From Bacteroidia bacterium (lineage in GTDB: Bacteria; Bacteroidota; Bacteroidia; UBA8524): a stretch of 10,794 nucleotides of DNA. The translations under genes were made by a program, and so were the position numbers. Shown piece after piece: positions 1 to 6,503 of this stretch (positions are counted from its first letter, which is position 1; each line of letters starts with the position of its first letter). The notes below the pieces were generated by a model. That model worked only from the letters and a program-made list of their open reading frames with translations, was not told the DNA's origin and made no database searches. The stretch is from assembly GCA_023277325.1 (NCBI GenBank), contig JALRIQ010000344.1:1-10794 (forward strand). Direction: 5' to 3'.

Positions 1-821
1 CTGGCTCACCGCAAGCGGGCTGTTTGAAAGCATGCTGCCGCGATTTATGGGGCCAGCCAGATTCAAGCAGAATGGTGAGTAGTTTGGCGCTCATCCATAC
101 CCCGGAAGAGGAAGCATGGTTTTTTGATGCTACTCCCGATATCTCCAAACAATGGGCCTTAGCGCAATCGCAGGTGACCTATGAATTAAACCCAAGTGCC
201 ATTTTTTTAACTCACGGTCATATTGGGCATTATACCGGACTGATGTACCTTGGCAAGGAAGCTAGAAACAGTAAAAATGTGCCTGTTTATACCTTTCCTA
301 AAATGAAGGATTTCCTGGAGAAAAATGCACCTTGGGAAGCTTTGATTAACAATGAAAACATCAAGTTACAACCCCTCAGCGAAACGGGCTCTGTGCGTTT
401 AGGTGATTATATCGCCGTGCAAAACGTTCTTGTTCCGCACCGTGATGAGTATTCAGAAACAGCAGGATTCATCATACAGGGACCAAATAAAAGCGCCCTC
501 TTCATTCCTGATATCGATAAATGGGAAAAATGGGAAATCAATATCGATAGCCTCATTGGCGTAGTCGATTATGCCTTTATTGATGGAACCTTTTATGATG
601 GAAATGAACTTCCCAACCGCGATATCAAAACAATCCCTCACCCATTTATTTCAGAAAGCATGGAGCGGTTTCAAAGCATGAGCCCTGATTTAAAAGACCG
701 CATCTATTTTATTCATCTCAATCATACCAACCCAGCCCTCGACCCAGAATCGGCGGCGAGTAAAGAAATTCAAAAGGCAGGGTTTCATGTGGCACGTACA
801 GGAATGAAAGTCGGCATGTAG
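1..821 (+). CDS. MBL-fold metallo-hydrolase, PqqB-like (5' end off window)
   Basis: The reading frame is open from the left edge (first whole codon at 3), so the gene is cut by the window. The TTG at 24 is not the true start, because the residues before it (GSPQAGC) continue a family-like N-terminus. That part reads GSPQ..GC..ACC, recalling the Cys-rich start of PqqB-type proteins, and is followed by FFDATPDISKQW. The metal site THGHIGH (His codons at 213, 219 and 228) is an HxHxxH motif with Gly where most MBL enzymes have Asp. Later candidate ligands lie in VPHRDE, FIPDIDKW and FIHLNHTNP. By family this is a soluble metal-dependent hydrolase-fold protein of unknown substrate. No PQQ biosynthesis genes are visible, so a role in PQQ synthesis should not be assumed. 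It converges on the SGNH hydrolase gene with a 24-bp gap. The family call is firm; the function is open. Confidence 0.85.
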   Translation, partial: GSPQAGCLKACCRDLWGQPDSSRMVSSLALIHTPEEEAWFFDATPDISKQWALAQSQVTYELNPSAIFLTHGHIGHYTGLMYLGKEARNSKNVPVYTFPKMKDFLEKNAPWEALINNENIKLQPLSETGSVRLGDYIAVQNVLVPHRDEYSETAGFIIQGPNKSALFIPDIDKWEKWEINIDSLIGVVDYAFIDGTFYDGNELPNRDIKTIPHPFISESMERFQSMSPDLKDRIYFIHLNHTNPALDPESAASKEIQKAGFHVARTGMKVGM

Positions 822-842
822 GGTCAGAAAGTTTTCAGACCC
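821..842. terminator. Stem-loop between convergent genes, possible bidirectional terminator
   Basis: GGGTC (821-825) pairs with GACCC (838-842). Inside is an A/A mismatch and then a short GAA/TTC extension. The hairpin fills almost all of the gap between the two convergent stop codons (821 and 846). Neither side carries a clean T run, so termination is inferred mainly from position. Confidence 0.35.
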
Positions 843-845
843 CGT

Positions 846-1538
846 TTAAAATTCGCGTTGCTCCAAAATCCTTTCCACCCAAAGCGAATATTGCTTGGCG
901 CTGGGATGAAGTCCATCAGCAGCAATCAAACTCGGGTCCGTATTTCTTGAAATCGGGGTGATGTCAATAAACTGAACCCCATAGCGTTCACAGATTTTTA
1001 AAGCGATACGGTTGTATTGATTCGTCTGGGAACTGATCTTTTGCGTATCCCCGTTTTGTCCGAAGGGACTAAATCCATAATCAGGAATCGAGACAACAAA
1101 AACCCGCTCAACCTTCCCTCCGGCATAGCCAATTGCCGAATTCAGCAGTTCTTCAAATTCTTGGATATAGAGGTTGGTATCCTTGTTTTGATAGAAGTTG
1201 TTTACCCCTATTAAAAGACTAACGACATTATAATCATTCGGAAAAAGAGAAGCGGCAATTGCCGATTTAAGGTTGCTGGTTGTCCAACCCGTTTCTGCCA
1301 GAATTGTGGTTTCCTGAACCACCTTACCACGCTGGTTCAAAGCATCGCTGAGCTGGTTCGGAAAATTCATGGCCCAGGGAACAGACTGACCCTTGGTATA
1401 CGAATCGCCTAATGCCAAATAGCGCAAAGTATCTGACGAAGTTTTTACTCTAGGCATGTCCGTCGCTTCATTCTTTTTGCAGGCAAAAAGGATGGAACAA
1501 AACATCAAAAGAGCAAATAACCGCATATAACTATACAT
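846..1538 (-). CDS. SGNH/GDSL-type hydrolase lipoprotein
   Basis: This is a 230-residue lipoprotein with an esterase/lipase-like SGNH fold. Residues 5-19 are hydrophobic and end in the lipobox LFAC, so Cys20 should be lipidated and the enzyme anchored in an envelope membrane. The catalytic blocks are all present: GDSYTKG with nucleophile Ser46, the oxyanion Gly84 in AETGW, GVNN at 111-114 with the block III Asn, and DGLHPS near the end with Asp208 and His211. By family it removes acyl or acetyl groups from a lipid or glycan; the substrate cannot be read from the sequence. Met5 (1526) is an equally possible start and keeps the signal peptide. The gene begins 23 bp after the stop of the phosphatase gene on the same strand, so the two are probably cotranscribed. 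Confidence 0.88.
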   Translation of the reverse strand: MYSYMRLFALLMFCSILFACKKNEATDMPRVKTSSDTLRYLALGDSYTKGQSVPWAMNFPNQLSDALNQRGKVVQETTILAETGWTTSNLKSAIAASLFPNDYNVVSLLIGVNNFYQNKDTNLYIQEFEELLNSAIGYAGGKVERVFVVSIPDYGFSPFGQNGDTQKISSQTNQYNRIALKICERYGVQFIDITPISRNTDPSLIAADGLHPSAKQYSLWVERILEQREF

Positions 1539-1561
1539 ACGCTTTAAACGGGCCTTTAGTT

Positions 1562-2359
1562 TTAGCCTTTGAAATGCTTTTTAACTTCTCCGAGAAACTC
1601 CTCACTCACTCTAGGTTGACTTGCCACAATTTCCTTTCCCCACAAATAATTATCCCCTCCAGAGAAGTCAGTGACCGTTCCGCCAGCTGCCTGAACAATA
1701 AATGCTCCAGCTGCCACATCCCATGCTGCCAGACTGTACTCGAAAAAGGCATCAAAACGGCCGCATGCCACATATGCTAAATCGACGGCCGCTGAACCCA
1801 TTCTGCGGAGCCCTCGCGATCCTTTCATCAAAGTTTTGAGCAATTGCAGGTATTGATCCATCTGCTCAAAATCATAATACGGGAATCCTGTTGCCAATAA
1901 GGAATCTTCCAAAGAACCTGCATGAGAAACCTTGATTTCTTTGTCGTTACAATAGGCCTTTCCTCCTTCCCAGGCATAAAAACACTCGTCGAGGTTAATC
2001 TCATAGACGATGCCTCCCGCTAATTTTCCGTGGAGCATCAATCCAACGCTAACACTGAAAACAGGGAGTCCATGAACAAAATTTGTTGTACCATCCAAAG
2101 GATCAACAATCCACACGATATCGGTATGGCGATTCCGCTCCGTAGTGGCCTCTTCGGTAACAAAACCTGCTTGCGGACTGATCGCTTTTAAACCTTCTAC
2201 CAGACGTTTTTCTGCCGTTAAGTCGACATAAGAAACCAATTGGTTTTGGCTCTTTAAATCGATAACAGAGCGATCGAAGTTTTTCACTTCACTGCGGATA
2301 AAAGCGCCGACTTCTTTTACAAGAGGCAATGCTGATTGAATGAGGAATTGGGCTGTCAT
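1562..2359 (-). CDS. suhB: Inositol monophosphatase family protein
   Basis: This is a 265-residue Mg2+-dependent sugar or inositol phosphatase of the IMPase/FIG superfamily, a normal length for SuhB. The metal-binding set is complete: Glu69-Glu70 in VTEEA, motif A WIVDPLDGTTNF (Asp86, Asp89), and motif B AAWDVAAGA with Asp214. By family it hydrolyses myo-inositol 1-phosphate or related phosphates in the cytoplasm. SuhB, CysQ and HisN-type enzymes share these motifs, so the substrate is not certain and the symbol is a family-level label. The ATG is supported by an exact -7 element (TACCTTTG) only 4 nt upstream. It is the first gene of a likely two-gene minus-strand unit with the SGNH hydrolase. 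Confidence 0.9.
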   Translation of the reverse strand: MTAQFLIQSALPLVKEVGAFIRSEVKNFDRSVIDLKSQNQLVSYVDLTAEKRLVEGLKAISPQAGFVTEEATTERNRHTDIVWIVDPLDGTTNFVHGLPVFSVSVGLMLHGKLAGGIVYEINLDECFYAWEGGKAYCNDKEIKVSHAGSLEDSLLATGFPYYDFEQMDQYLQLLKTLMKGSRGLRRMGSAAVDLAYVACGRFDAFFEYSLAAWDVAAGAFIVQAAGGTVTDFSGGDNYLWGKEIVASQPRVSEEFLGEVKKHFKG

Positions 2360-2363
2360 GCGA

Positions 2364-2371
2364 CAAAGGTA
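2364..2371 (-). promoter_or_regulatory. -7 promoter element of the phosphatase gene
   Basis: Read on the minus strand this is TACCTTTG, an exact match to the Bacteroidota -7 consensus TAnnTTTG, followed by TCGC and the ATG. Transcription would begin at or beside the start codon, giving a leaderless or nearly leaderless mRNA. No good -33 TTTG is visible at the usual spacing. Confidence 0.5.
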
Positions 2372-2426
2372 ATTGTTAAGTCCCGATAGCTATAGGAAGA
2401 GGTTGAGGTTAAGGATAAGACTTGAG

Positions 2427-2488
2427 AAAGGGGTAGATTTATATACCAAATCAGGCAACAAAAGCTTTGCTTCATAAGTCTACCCTTT
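2427..2488. repeat. Imperfect inverted repeat in divergent spacer
   Basis: The left arm 2427-2442 (AAAGGGGTAGATTTAT) is nearly the reverse complement of the right arm 2474-2488 (ATAAGTCTACCCTTT), with one G-T wobble and one extra G. The loop is 31 nt. The right arm continues into its own small palindrome CCCTTTAAGGG (2483-2493). It lies in the 291-bp spacer (2360-2650) between the divergent phosphatase and barrel genes. No ORF worth calling is present there. A weak candidate promoter for the barrel gene is TTTG 2518-2521, 19 bp, TACTATTT 2541-2548. The role of the repeat is unknown. Confidence 0.6.
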
Positions 2489-2650
2489 AAGGGCAATTCG
2501 CGCAAACTAGGCTGTCATTTGACTTGAATTTCTTGGCATTTACTATTTCCAGATAAGTGGTATTGATTCTAAGTTGGAAGCTATTTTATATGCATTCGCT
2601 TCTCTCTGACGTTAACTAATTAGAATTCAAAACCCTTAACAAGCATCGCT

Positions 2651-3331
2651 ATGAAAAACAAGACACTTGGCCTGATGCTCATTGGAATCATGAGCCTGCC
2701 ACAACTCTCTAATGCTCAAATTGATAAAATTGGAGTGAATGCTTCTCTTTTTCATCAGGATTTTAATTGGAAGACGAACCGCATCGCAAGCTTACAAACC
2801 CGTCCTGGAATTGGCTTGAACCTTAATTTGGAAACTTACCTGGGTTCAACTTGGTCTATGCGAGGAGGAGTTGGCCTACAGACTTTCCAGGTCAGTCAAA
2901 ATTTAAAGGATGTTCCTTCTGATGAATACAGCCCAAAAGAACAACTGAGTATCAGACAAGCTGTTATAGACCTCGACTTTAAACGGTATTTCCCCGGTTG
3001 TGGCGTACATCCCTATTTGGTTTTTGGAGGGCGAACTGCAATAACCTTTTCTATGGATTATGACATTGATATGGAAAATGAAAATGCGAATATGCTAAGC
3101 ATAAGCAACAACAATTTCGATCAGTGGCAATTCAGCGCACAAGCCGGCTTCGGACTGGAATTTAATGGCGGACTCTTTATAGAAGGAGGAGTTCGGCGAG
3201 ATTTTACCCCATCTTTTGTCAGTAATGAAGATCAGGCTTTTGGCTATCAAGCAACGGTGAGACTTGGCTACTATTTCCAACAAGCCAGCACCTGCCGAAA
3301 AAAACGTCTCGGCGTCATTGGCATGTTCTAA
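2651..3331 (+). CDS. Outer-membrane beta-barrel protein, PorT-like
   Basis: This 226-residue exported protein has a signal peptide at residues 1-22 (KNK basic start, hydrophobic core, cleavage likely after SNA before Gln23). The mature part alternates short amphipathic strands rich in Gly and aromatic residues, such as GIGLNLNLETYLG, SMRGGVGLQTF, HPYLVFGGRTA, SAQAGFGLEF, LFIEGGVRRDF and ATVRLGYYF. This fits a small 8-strand barrel of the outer-membrane beta-barrel (PorT/OmpW-like) type common in Bacteroidota. The barrel seems to end at LGYYF (about residue 209), but about 17 more residues follow, including Cys215 and a basic KKR. The only other mature Cys is Cys117, in a probable turn (FPGCGVH). 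The gene has a long untranslated leader and stands alone between a divergent gene and purK. The specific function is unknown. Confidence 0.8.
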   Translation: MKNKTLGLMLIGIMSLPQLSNAQIDKIGVNASLFHQDFNWKTNRIASLQTRPGIGLNLNLETYLGSTWSMRGGVGLQTFQVSQNLKDVPSDEYSPKEQLSIRQAVIDLDFKRYFPGCGVHPYLVFGGRTAITFSMDYDIDMENENANMLSISNNNFDQWQFSAQAGFGLEFNGGLFIEGGVRRDFTPSFVSNEDQAFGYQATVRLGYYFQQASTCRKKRLGVIGMF

Positions 3332-3389
3332 CTCTTCGTAAGGTCTTAGCGTCGTAATGTCTTGATGTCGCCATATCGACTTGACACCT

Positions 3390-3397
3390 TATCTTTG
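3390..3397 (+). promoter_or_regulatory. -7 promoter element of purK
   Basis: TATCTTTG is an exact TAnnTTTG match and is followed by CGCC and the ATG at 3402. The 4-nt gap is the same as in the phosphatase gene, so a leaderless transcript is predicted. A possible -33 TTG lies at 3362-3364, a little farther away than usual. The element supports the ATG at 3402 rather than the in-frame TTG at 3381, which lies upstream of the element. Confidence 0.55.
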
Positions 3398-3401
3398 CGC
3401 C

Positions 3402-4568
3402 ATGTCGAAGGCTTCAAATCTGCGCAAACATATCGGTATCATTGGTGGCGGTCAGCTCGGGAAAATGCTGATCGAAGCGGCTCAACCCTGGAATACTTTT
3501 TTTCATATTCTTGAAAATACAGAAGACGCTCCTGCTACCCGAATTGCTGATTCTCACATTCTTGGAAAATTAACGGATGATACAAAAATCCGAGAGCTGG
3601 CGAATAAAAGCCACGTCATTACCTATGAAATTGAGCATGTTGGCGTTGAAACCCTGAAGAGTTTAGAAGACCATGGAACGCGCGTCGTTCCATCGCCTCG
3701 CATTCTTGAAGTCATTAAAGACAAAGGGCTCCAAAAACAGTTTTATGCCGACCATGGTATCCCGACTGCTCCATTCCGCTTGGTGAATGAACCCAGCGAA
3801 TGGATTCCAGCAGCCAAAGAATTGGGCATCGATCGTTTTGCCGCCAAAAGCAGAACGGATGGATATGATGGAAAAGGAGTAGCACTTTGCTCCGTTAAAG
3901 AATTAGAAGAGACAGGTAACTTCCCTTTCCCCGGACCAACATTGATTGAGTCATTTGTAGATTGTGAAAAAGAACTTTCTGTAATCGTTGCCCGTAAAAA
4001 GAACGGAGAAATTTGCACCTTCCCTACCGTTGAAATGGAATTTGACCCGATTGCCAACTTGGTTGAATTTTTAGCCTGCCCGGCACAAATCAGCGATGCC
4101 ATCGACCAAAAGGCAAAAGAGTTAGCTATTCAATGTATTGAAGCTTTTGATGGAGAAGGAATCTTTGCTGTGGAGCTTTTTCTAACAAAGTCAGGAGAAA
4201 TTTTGGTGAATGAAATCGCCCCTCGTCCGCATAACTCCGGCCATCATACCATAGAAGCTAATTATACCTCGCAGTATGAGCAGCTCAACCGCATTTTACT
4301 CGATTTGCCCTTGGGCGATACCTCTTTGGTTTCCCCTGCAGTAATGATCAATTTATTGGGAACTGAGGGCGTATCTGGTGCCTATTCCATTGCCGGTCTC
4401 GACGAGATACTCGGACTTCCTGGAGTTTATATTCACTTGTATGGAAAGACAGAGACTCGTCCGAAACGAAAGATGGGACATGCTACTATTTTGGCGCCAA
4501 CTTTAGCAGAGGCCATTGAAAAAGCTAAATTTGTTCGCGATACCTTTCAATTTATACCCGCAAAATGA
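3402..4568 (+). CDS. purK: 5-(carboxyamino)imidazole ribonucleotide synthase
   Basis: PurK uses ATP and bicarbonate to carboxylate aminoimidazole ribonucleotide (AIR) to N5-CAIR in de novo purine synthesis. The 388-residue protein has the usual ATP-grasp order. It starts with a Rossmann-like N-terminal lobe and dinucleotide-type loop [12 protein letters not shown] (11-22), then the YEIEHV block (75-80). The ATP-grasp core follows, with [13 protein letters not shown] near 147-159 and the Mg-ATP ligands in FAVELF and [14 protein letters not shown] (about 270-283). The length is typical for the family. An in-frame TTG at 3381 would add seven residues, but it lies upstream of the predicted -7 element, so the ATG is preferred. 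The stop overlaps the purE start by 4 bp (ATGA), so the two are translationally coupled and encode consecutive enzymes. Confidence 0.97.
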   Translation: MSKASNLRKHIGIIGGGQLGKMLIEAAQPWNTFFHILENTEDAPATRIADSHILGKLTDDTKIRELANKSHVITYEIEHVGVETLKSLEDHGTRVVPSPRILEVIKDKGLQKQFYADHGIPTAPFRLVNEPSEWIPAAKELGIDRFAAKSRTDGYDGKGVALCSVKELEETGNFPFPGPTLIESFVDCEKELSVIVARKKNGEICTFPTVEMEFDPIANLVEFLACPAQISDAIDQKAKELAIQCIEAFDGEGIFAVELFLTKSGEILVNEIAPRPHNSGHHTIEANYTSQYEQLNRILLDLPLGDTSLVSPAVMINLLGTEGVSGAYSIAGLDEILGLPGVYIHLYGKTETRPKRKMGHATILAPTLAEAIEKAKFVRDTFQFIPAK

Positions 4569-5083
4569 CAGCAAGAATCGGCATTATCATGGGATCAGAC
4601 AGTGACCTACCTATTATGCAGGAGGCCGCGAAAATCCTCGATCAATTTGAAGTTTCCTACGAGTTGAGCATTGTTTCGGCTCACCGTACTCCAGAAAAAA
4701 TGTACGATTATGCCACCAGCGCCCGGAAAAGGGGCATTCAGGTAATTATCGCCGGAGCAGGAGGAGCTGCACACCTTCCTGGAATGGTAGCTGCCATGAC
4801 AGAACTGCCTGTAATTGGCGTACCGGTTCAAAGCAAAACCATGAGTGGTATCGACTCTTTATACAGCATTGTGCAAATGCCTCCCGGTGTTCCAGTAGCC
4901 ACAGTGGCCATCAATGGAGCAAGAAATGCGGGCATACTCGCCGCTCAAATAATTGGCGCCAGCGATACAAAGGTTGCTGATACAGTTGCCGCATTTAAGC
5001 AGTCTATGAAAACCGAAGTTTTGGCTAAAGCTGAAAAAGTGGAAGATATTGGCTATGTTGCTTATGTGGCAGGGATGAAGTAG
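4565..5083 (+). CDS. purE: N5-carboxyaminoimidazole ribonucleotide mutase
   Basis: PurE moves the carboxyl group of N5-CAIR to C4 of the imidazole ring, giving CAIR, the step directly after PurK. The 172-residue protein is a class I PurE, which normally forms an octamer in the cytoplasm. Visible active-site blocks are MGSDSDLP (Ser11, Asp14 bind substrate), SAHRTP (His40, the counterpart of the catalytic His45 of E. coli), [11 protein letters not shown], and the [11 protein letters not shown] loop. Having purK next door argues for the bacterial mutase rather than the AIR-carboxylase class II enzyme. It starts inside the purK stop (4-bp overlap). No clear terminator follows. Confidence 0.97.
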   Translation: MTARIGIIMGSDSDLPIMQEAAKILDQFEVSYELSIVSAHRTPEKMYDYATSARKRGIQVIIAGAGGAAHLPGMVAAMTELPVIGVPVQSKTMSGIDSLYSIVQMPPGVPVATVAINGARNAGILAAQIIGASDTKVADTVAAFKQSMKTEVLAKAEKVEDIGYVAYVAGMK

Positions 5084-5119
5084 ACCCGAGAGGGTGAGAC
5101 GTGAGTGGGTGAAACTTAA

Positions 5120-5133
5120 TTAACAATTGTTAA
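5120..5133. repeat. Perfect 14-bp palindrome TTAACAATTGTTAA
   Basis: The 14 bases read the same on both strands and lie 52 bp upstream of the SRPBCC reading frame, between it and purE. The size and symmetry suit a dimeric regulator site, but AT-rich palindromes also arise by chance. The half AATTGTTAAG recurs at 2371-2380, just upstream of the phosphatase -7 element. Confidence 0.4.
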
Positions 5134-5184
5134 GGCGCTGAACATCGAACTCTATTTTCCTTTGCTTCATTAAATTGCTATACC

Positions 5185-5608
5185 ATGAAACAAATCATCA
5201 CCGAACAGTTTATTGAAGCCAGTCCTGAAAAAGTATGGTCCATCCTCACAAACACCACAGCCAATGGTGAATGGAATCCATTTATCATCAAGATGGAGGG
5301 AAGCATTAAAAAGGCGGGACACTTGTAAACACTATGATTAACGGCGACAAAACTATCACTTTTACCCCCCCGTTAGCGAGTGTGAAGTGCATACTTTTTT
5401 CAAATGGTTGGGAAAGATGCCCCTTGGCATGTTCAACGGCCGTCATTTTTTTCGATTAAGTGCACATCAGAATGGCACACTCTTAACGCATGGTGAATAT
5501 TTTACCGGCTGGCTACATCGCCTTATTTTAGGGAGTATCGGCGAACAAACACGTCAAAATTTTATCGCTATGAACCAAGCACTAAAGGAACGTGCTGAAA
5601 AAGCATGA
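5185..5608 (+). pseudogene. SRPBCC (START/polyketide-cyclase-like) domain protein, two frameshifts
   Basis: Three consecutive reading frames together spell one SRPBCC-domain protein. Segment 1 (5185-5318) has the N-terminal hallmark ASPEKVW.ILT....EWNPFI and then meets TAA at 5326. Segment 2 (5319 to about 5368) continues in the next frame as TLVNTMINGDKTITFTP. Segment 3 (about 5369-5608) continues as VSECEVHTFFKWLGKMPLG and ends FIAMNQALKERAEKA. Each join needs one base restored: one in the GGG at 5316-5318 (GGGG would give AGTLV) and one in the C7 run at 5365-5371 (C8 would give TPPVSE). The repaired gene would encode about 141 residues, the normal length for the family, which binds small hydrophobic ligands in a helix-grip cavity. 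Only segment 3 survives as an ORF, from a GTG at 5387, and it lacks the N-terminal third. Recent decay, or two homopolymer miscalls in the assembly, are the main explanations. Confidence 0.85.
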
Positions 5609-5619
5609 CTTAAGCGTTT

Positions 5620-5648
5620 TTTGATGCAGATTTTTTTCACTTATTTCG
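5620..5648 (+). promoter_or_regulatory. Possible promoter of gcvH
   Basis: TTTG (5620-5623) and TATTTCG (5642-5648), a partial match to TAnnTTTG, are 18 bp apart and lie 16 bp before the gcvH ATG. The -7 match is imperfect. A T7 run at 5631-5637 lies in the spacer. Confidence 0.3.
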
Positions 5649-5664
5649 GGGCAAATTTAGAAGC

Positions 5665-6045
5665 ATGAATATTCCAGCAGAACTCAAGTACACCAAAGAC
5701 CACGAATGGATTCGTGTTGAAGGAGACACAATAACCATCGGAATCACCGACTTTGCACAAGGTGAGCTTGGCGATATTGTCTTTGTAGAAATTGAAACAG
5801 AAGGAGAAACCCTTGGTCAACATGATGTGTTTGGAACCGTAGAAGCAGTAAAAACAGTATCTGACCTATTTATGCCTGTTTCTGGAGAAGTTATTGAGTT
5901 TAACAAAAGCCTCGAAACAAACCCGGAGCAAGTAAACTCAGATCCTTATGGGGATGGATGGATGATTAAAGTAACTCTTTCAGATGCCAGCGAAATTGAT
6001 GGCTTGATGTCTGCAGAAGATTACCAACAACTTGTTGGCGCTTGA
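5665..6045 (+). CDS. gcvH: Glycine cleavage system H protein
   Basis: GcvH carries the lipoyl arm that shuttles the aminomethyl intermediate of glycine between the P, T and L proteins of the cytoplasmic glycine cleavage complex. The 126-residue product has the standard start KYTKDHEWI (8-16), the hybrid-motif strand region [18 protein letters not shown], and the lipoylation site [12 protein letters not shown] with Lys63. The C-terminal helix ends [11 protein letters not shown]. Both sequence and length are typical. Genes for the P, T and L proteins are not in the window; in Bacteroidota gcvH commonly stands apart from them and next to vanZ, as here. Its stop overlaps the TTG start of the vanZ-like gene by 4 bp. 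Confidence 0.97.
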   Translation: MNIPAELKYTKDHEWIRVEGDTITIGITDFAQGELGDIVFVEIETEGETLGQHDVFGTVEAVKTVSDLFMPVSGEVIEFNKSLETNPEQVNSDPYGDGWMIKVTLSDASEIDGLMSAEDYQQLVGA

Positions 6046-6440
6046 GGAAAATTCTGAAATACCATCGCGGCACCTTGATCTGGGCATTATTTGTCATGGT
6101 CATGATGTTTGTACCAACCCAAGGCCTGGAGCAGCGTTCAGTTGCTTCCCTGGATAAGTTGATTCATGTCTGCTTTTTCGCCATGCTCTGTTACCTGTCA
6201 ATCACCGGACTAGTCAAGCAATTTCGATTTAGTATCAAGAAATTATCCGCTGCGAAATATGGGGTGATTTTTACCATAGGCTATGGAATATTAACCGAGT
6301 CTGGACAATATTTACTCGGCTATAGAAGCTTTGATGGCTATGATATTCTTGCGAATACAATCGGAGCCCTGCTGGGTTTTACCTATTTCCAATTTTGGAT
6401 TTCACGGTGTTTAAAAACACCTTACAACCTAAGTACTTAA
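6042..6440 (+). CDS. VanZ family membrane protein
   Basis: This is a 132-residue integral membrane protein of the VanZ-like family, known from teicoplanin-resistance clusters but mostly of unknown function in Bacteroidota. Four membrane segments can be placed near residues 11-27, 39-57, 72-92 and 102-120. The family signature residues are visible: DKLIHVCFF (Asp38, His42), [12 protein letters not shown] (Glu86, Gln89, Arg95) and [16 protein letters not shown] (Asp98, Asp101, Asn105). The start is the TTG at 6042, inside the gcvH stop. The first ATG would be at residue 19, which would cut into the first membrane segment, and no upstream ATG is available. Coupling to gcvH is therefore likely. 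The protein need not confer resistance; there are no other van genes here. Confidence 0.9.
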   Translation: MRKILKYHRGTLIWALFVMVMMFVPTQGLEQRSVASLDKLIHVCFFAMLCYLSITGLVKQFRFSIKKLSAAKYGVIFTIGYGILTESGQYLLGYRSFDGYDILANTIGALLGFTYFQFWISRCLKTPYNLST

Positions 6441-6461
6441 CAAAGCGTTTACCTTTTAGTA

Positions 6462-6493
6462 TTTGGTGGTATTCACCAATTGAACTAATTTTG
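6462..6493 (+). promoter_or_regulatory. Promoter of the first tonB gene
   Basis: TTTG (6462-6465) and TAATTTTG (6486-6493, an exact TAnnTTTG match) are 20 bp apart, close to the usual Bacteroidota spacing. The ATG follows 10 nt later at 6504, so the leader is very short. This is the best complete promoter in the window. Confidence 0.65.
6463..6479. repeat. Inverted repeat in the tonB promoter, possible operator
   Basis: TTGGTG (6463-6468) and CACCAA (6474-6479) form a perfect 6-bp inverted repeat with a 5-nt centre. It overlaps the -33 element and the promoter spacer, where a bound repressor would block the polymerase. No regulator gene is nearby and the motif does not match an iron box I can recognise. 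Confidence 0.4.
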
Positions 6494-6503
6494 TTTAATC
6501 GTT

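Noticed and set aside
24..821. TTG at 24 as the start of the MBL-fold gene
   Set aside because: The frame stays open to the window edge and the codons before 24 encode GSPQAGC, which fits the family N-terminus. The gene is truncated by the window.
3381..3401. In-frame TTG start giving a longer PurK
   Set aside because: It lies upstream of the exact -7 element at 3390-3397, and the added residues (MTPYLCA) are not PurK-like. The ATG at 3402 is preferred.
3743..4102. 119-codon open frame antisense to purK
   Set aside because: It lies wholly within a well conserved gene, has no recognisable domain, and looks like a reverse-strand shadow.
5185..5608. Programmed ribosomal frameshifting in the SRPBCC gene
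   Set aside because: Two shifts would be needed within about 50 bases, one at a short GGG, with no slippery heptamer and stimulator structure seen. Gene decay or sequencing error is simpler.
6042..6440. Glycopeptide resistance by VanZ
   Set aside because: VanZ-like proteins are common in Bacteroidota next to gcvH without any resistance cluster, and no other van genes are present.
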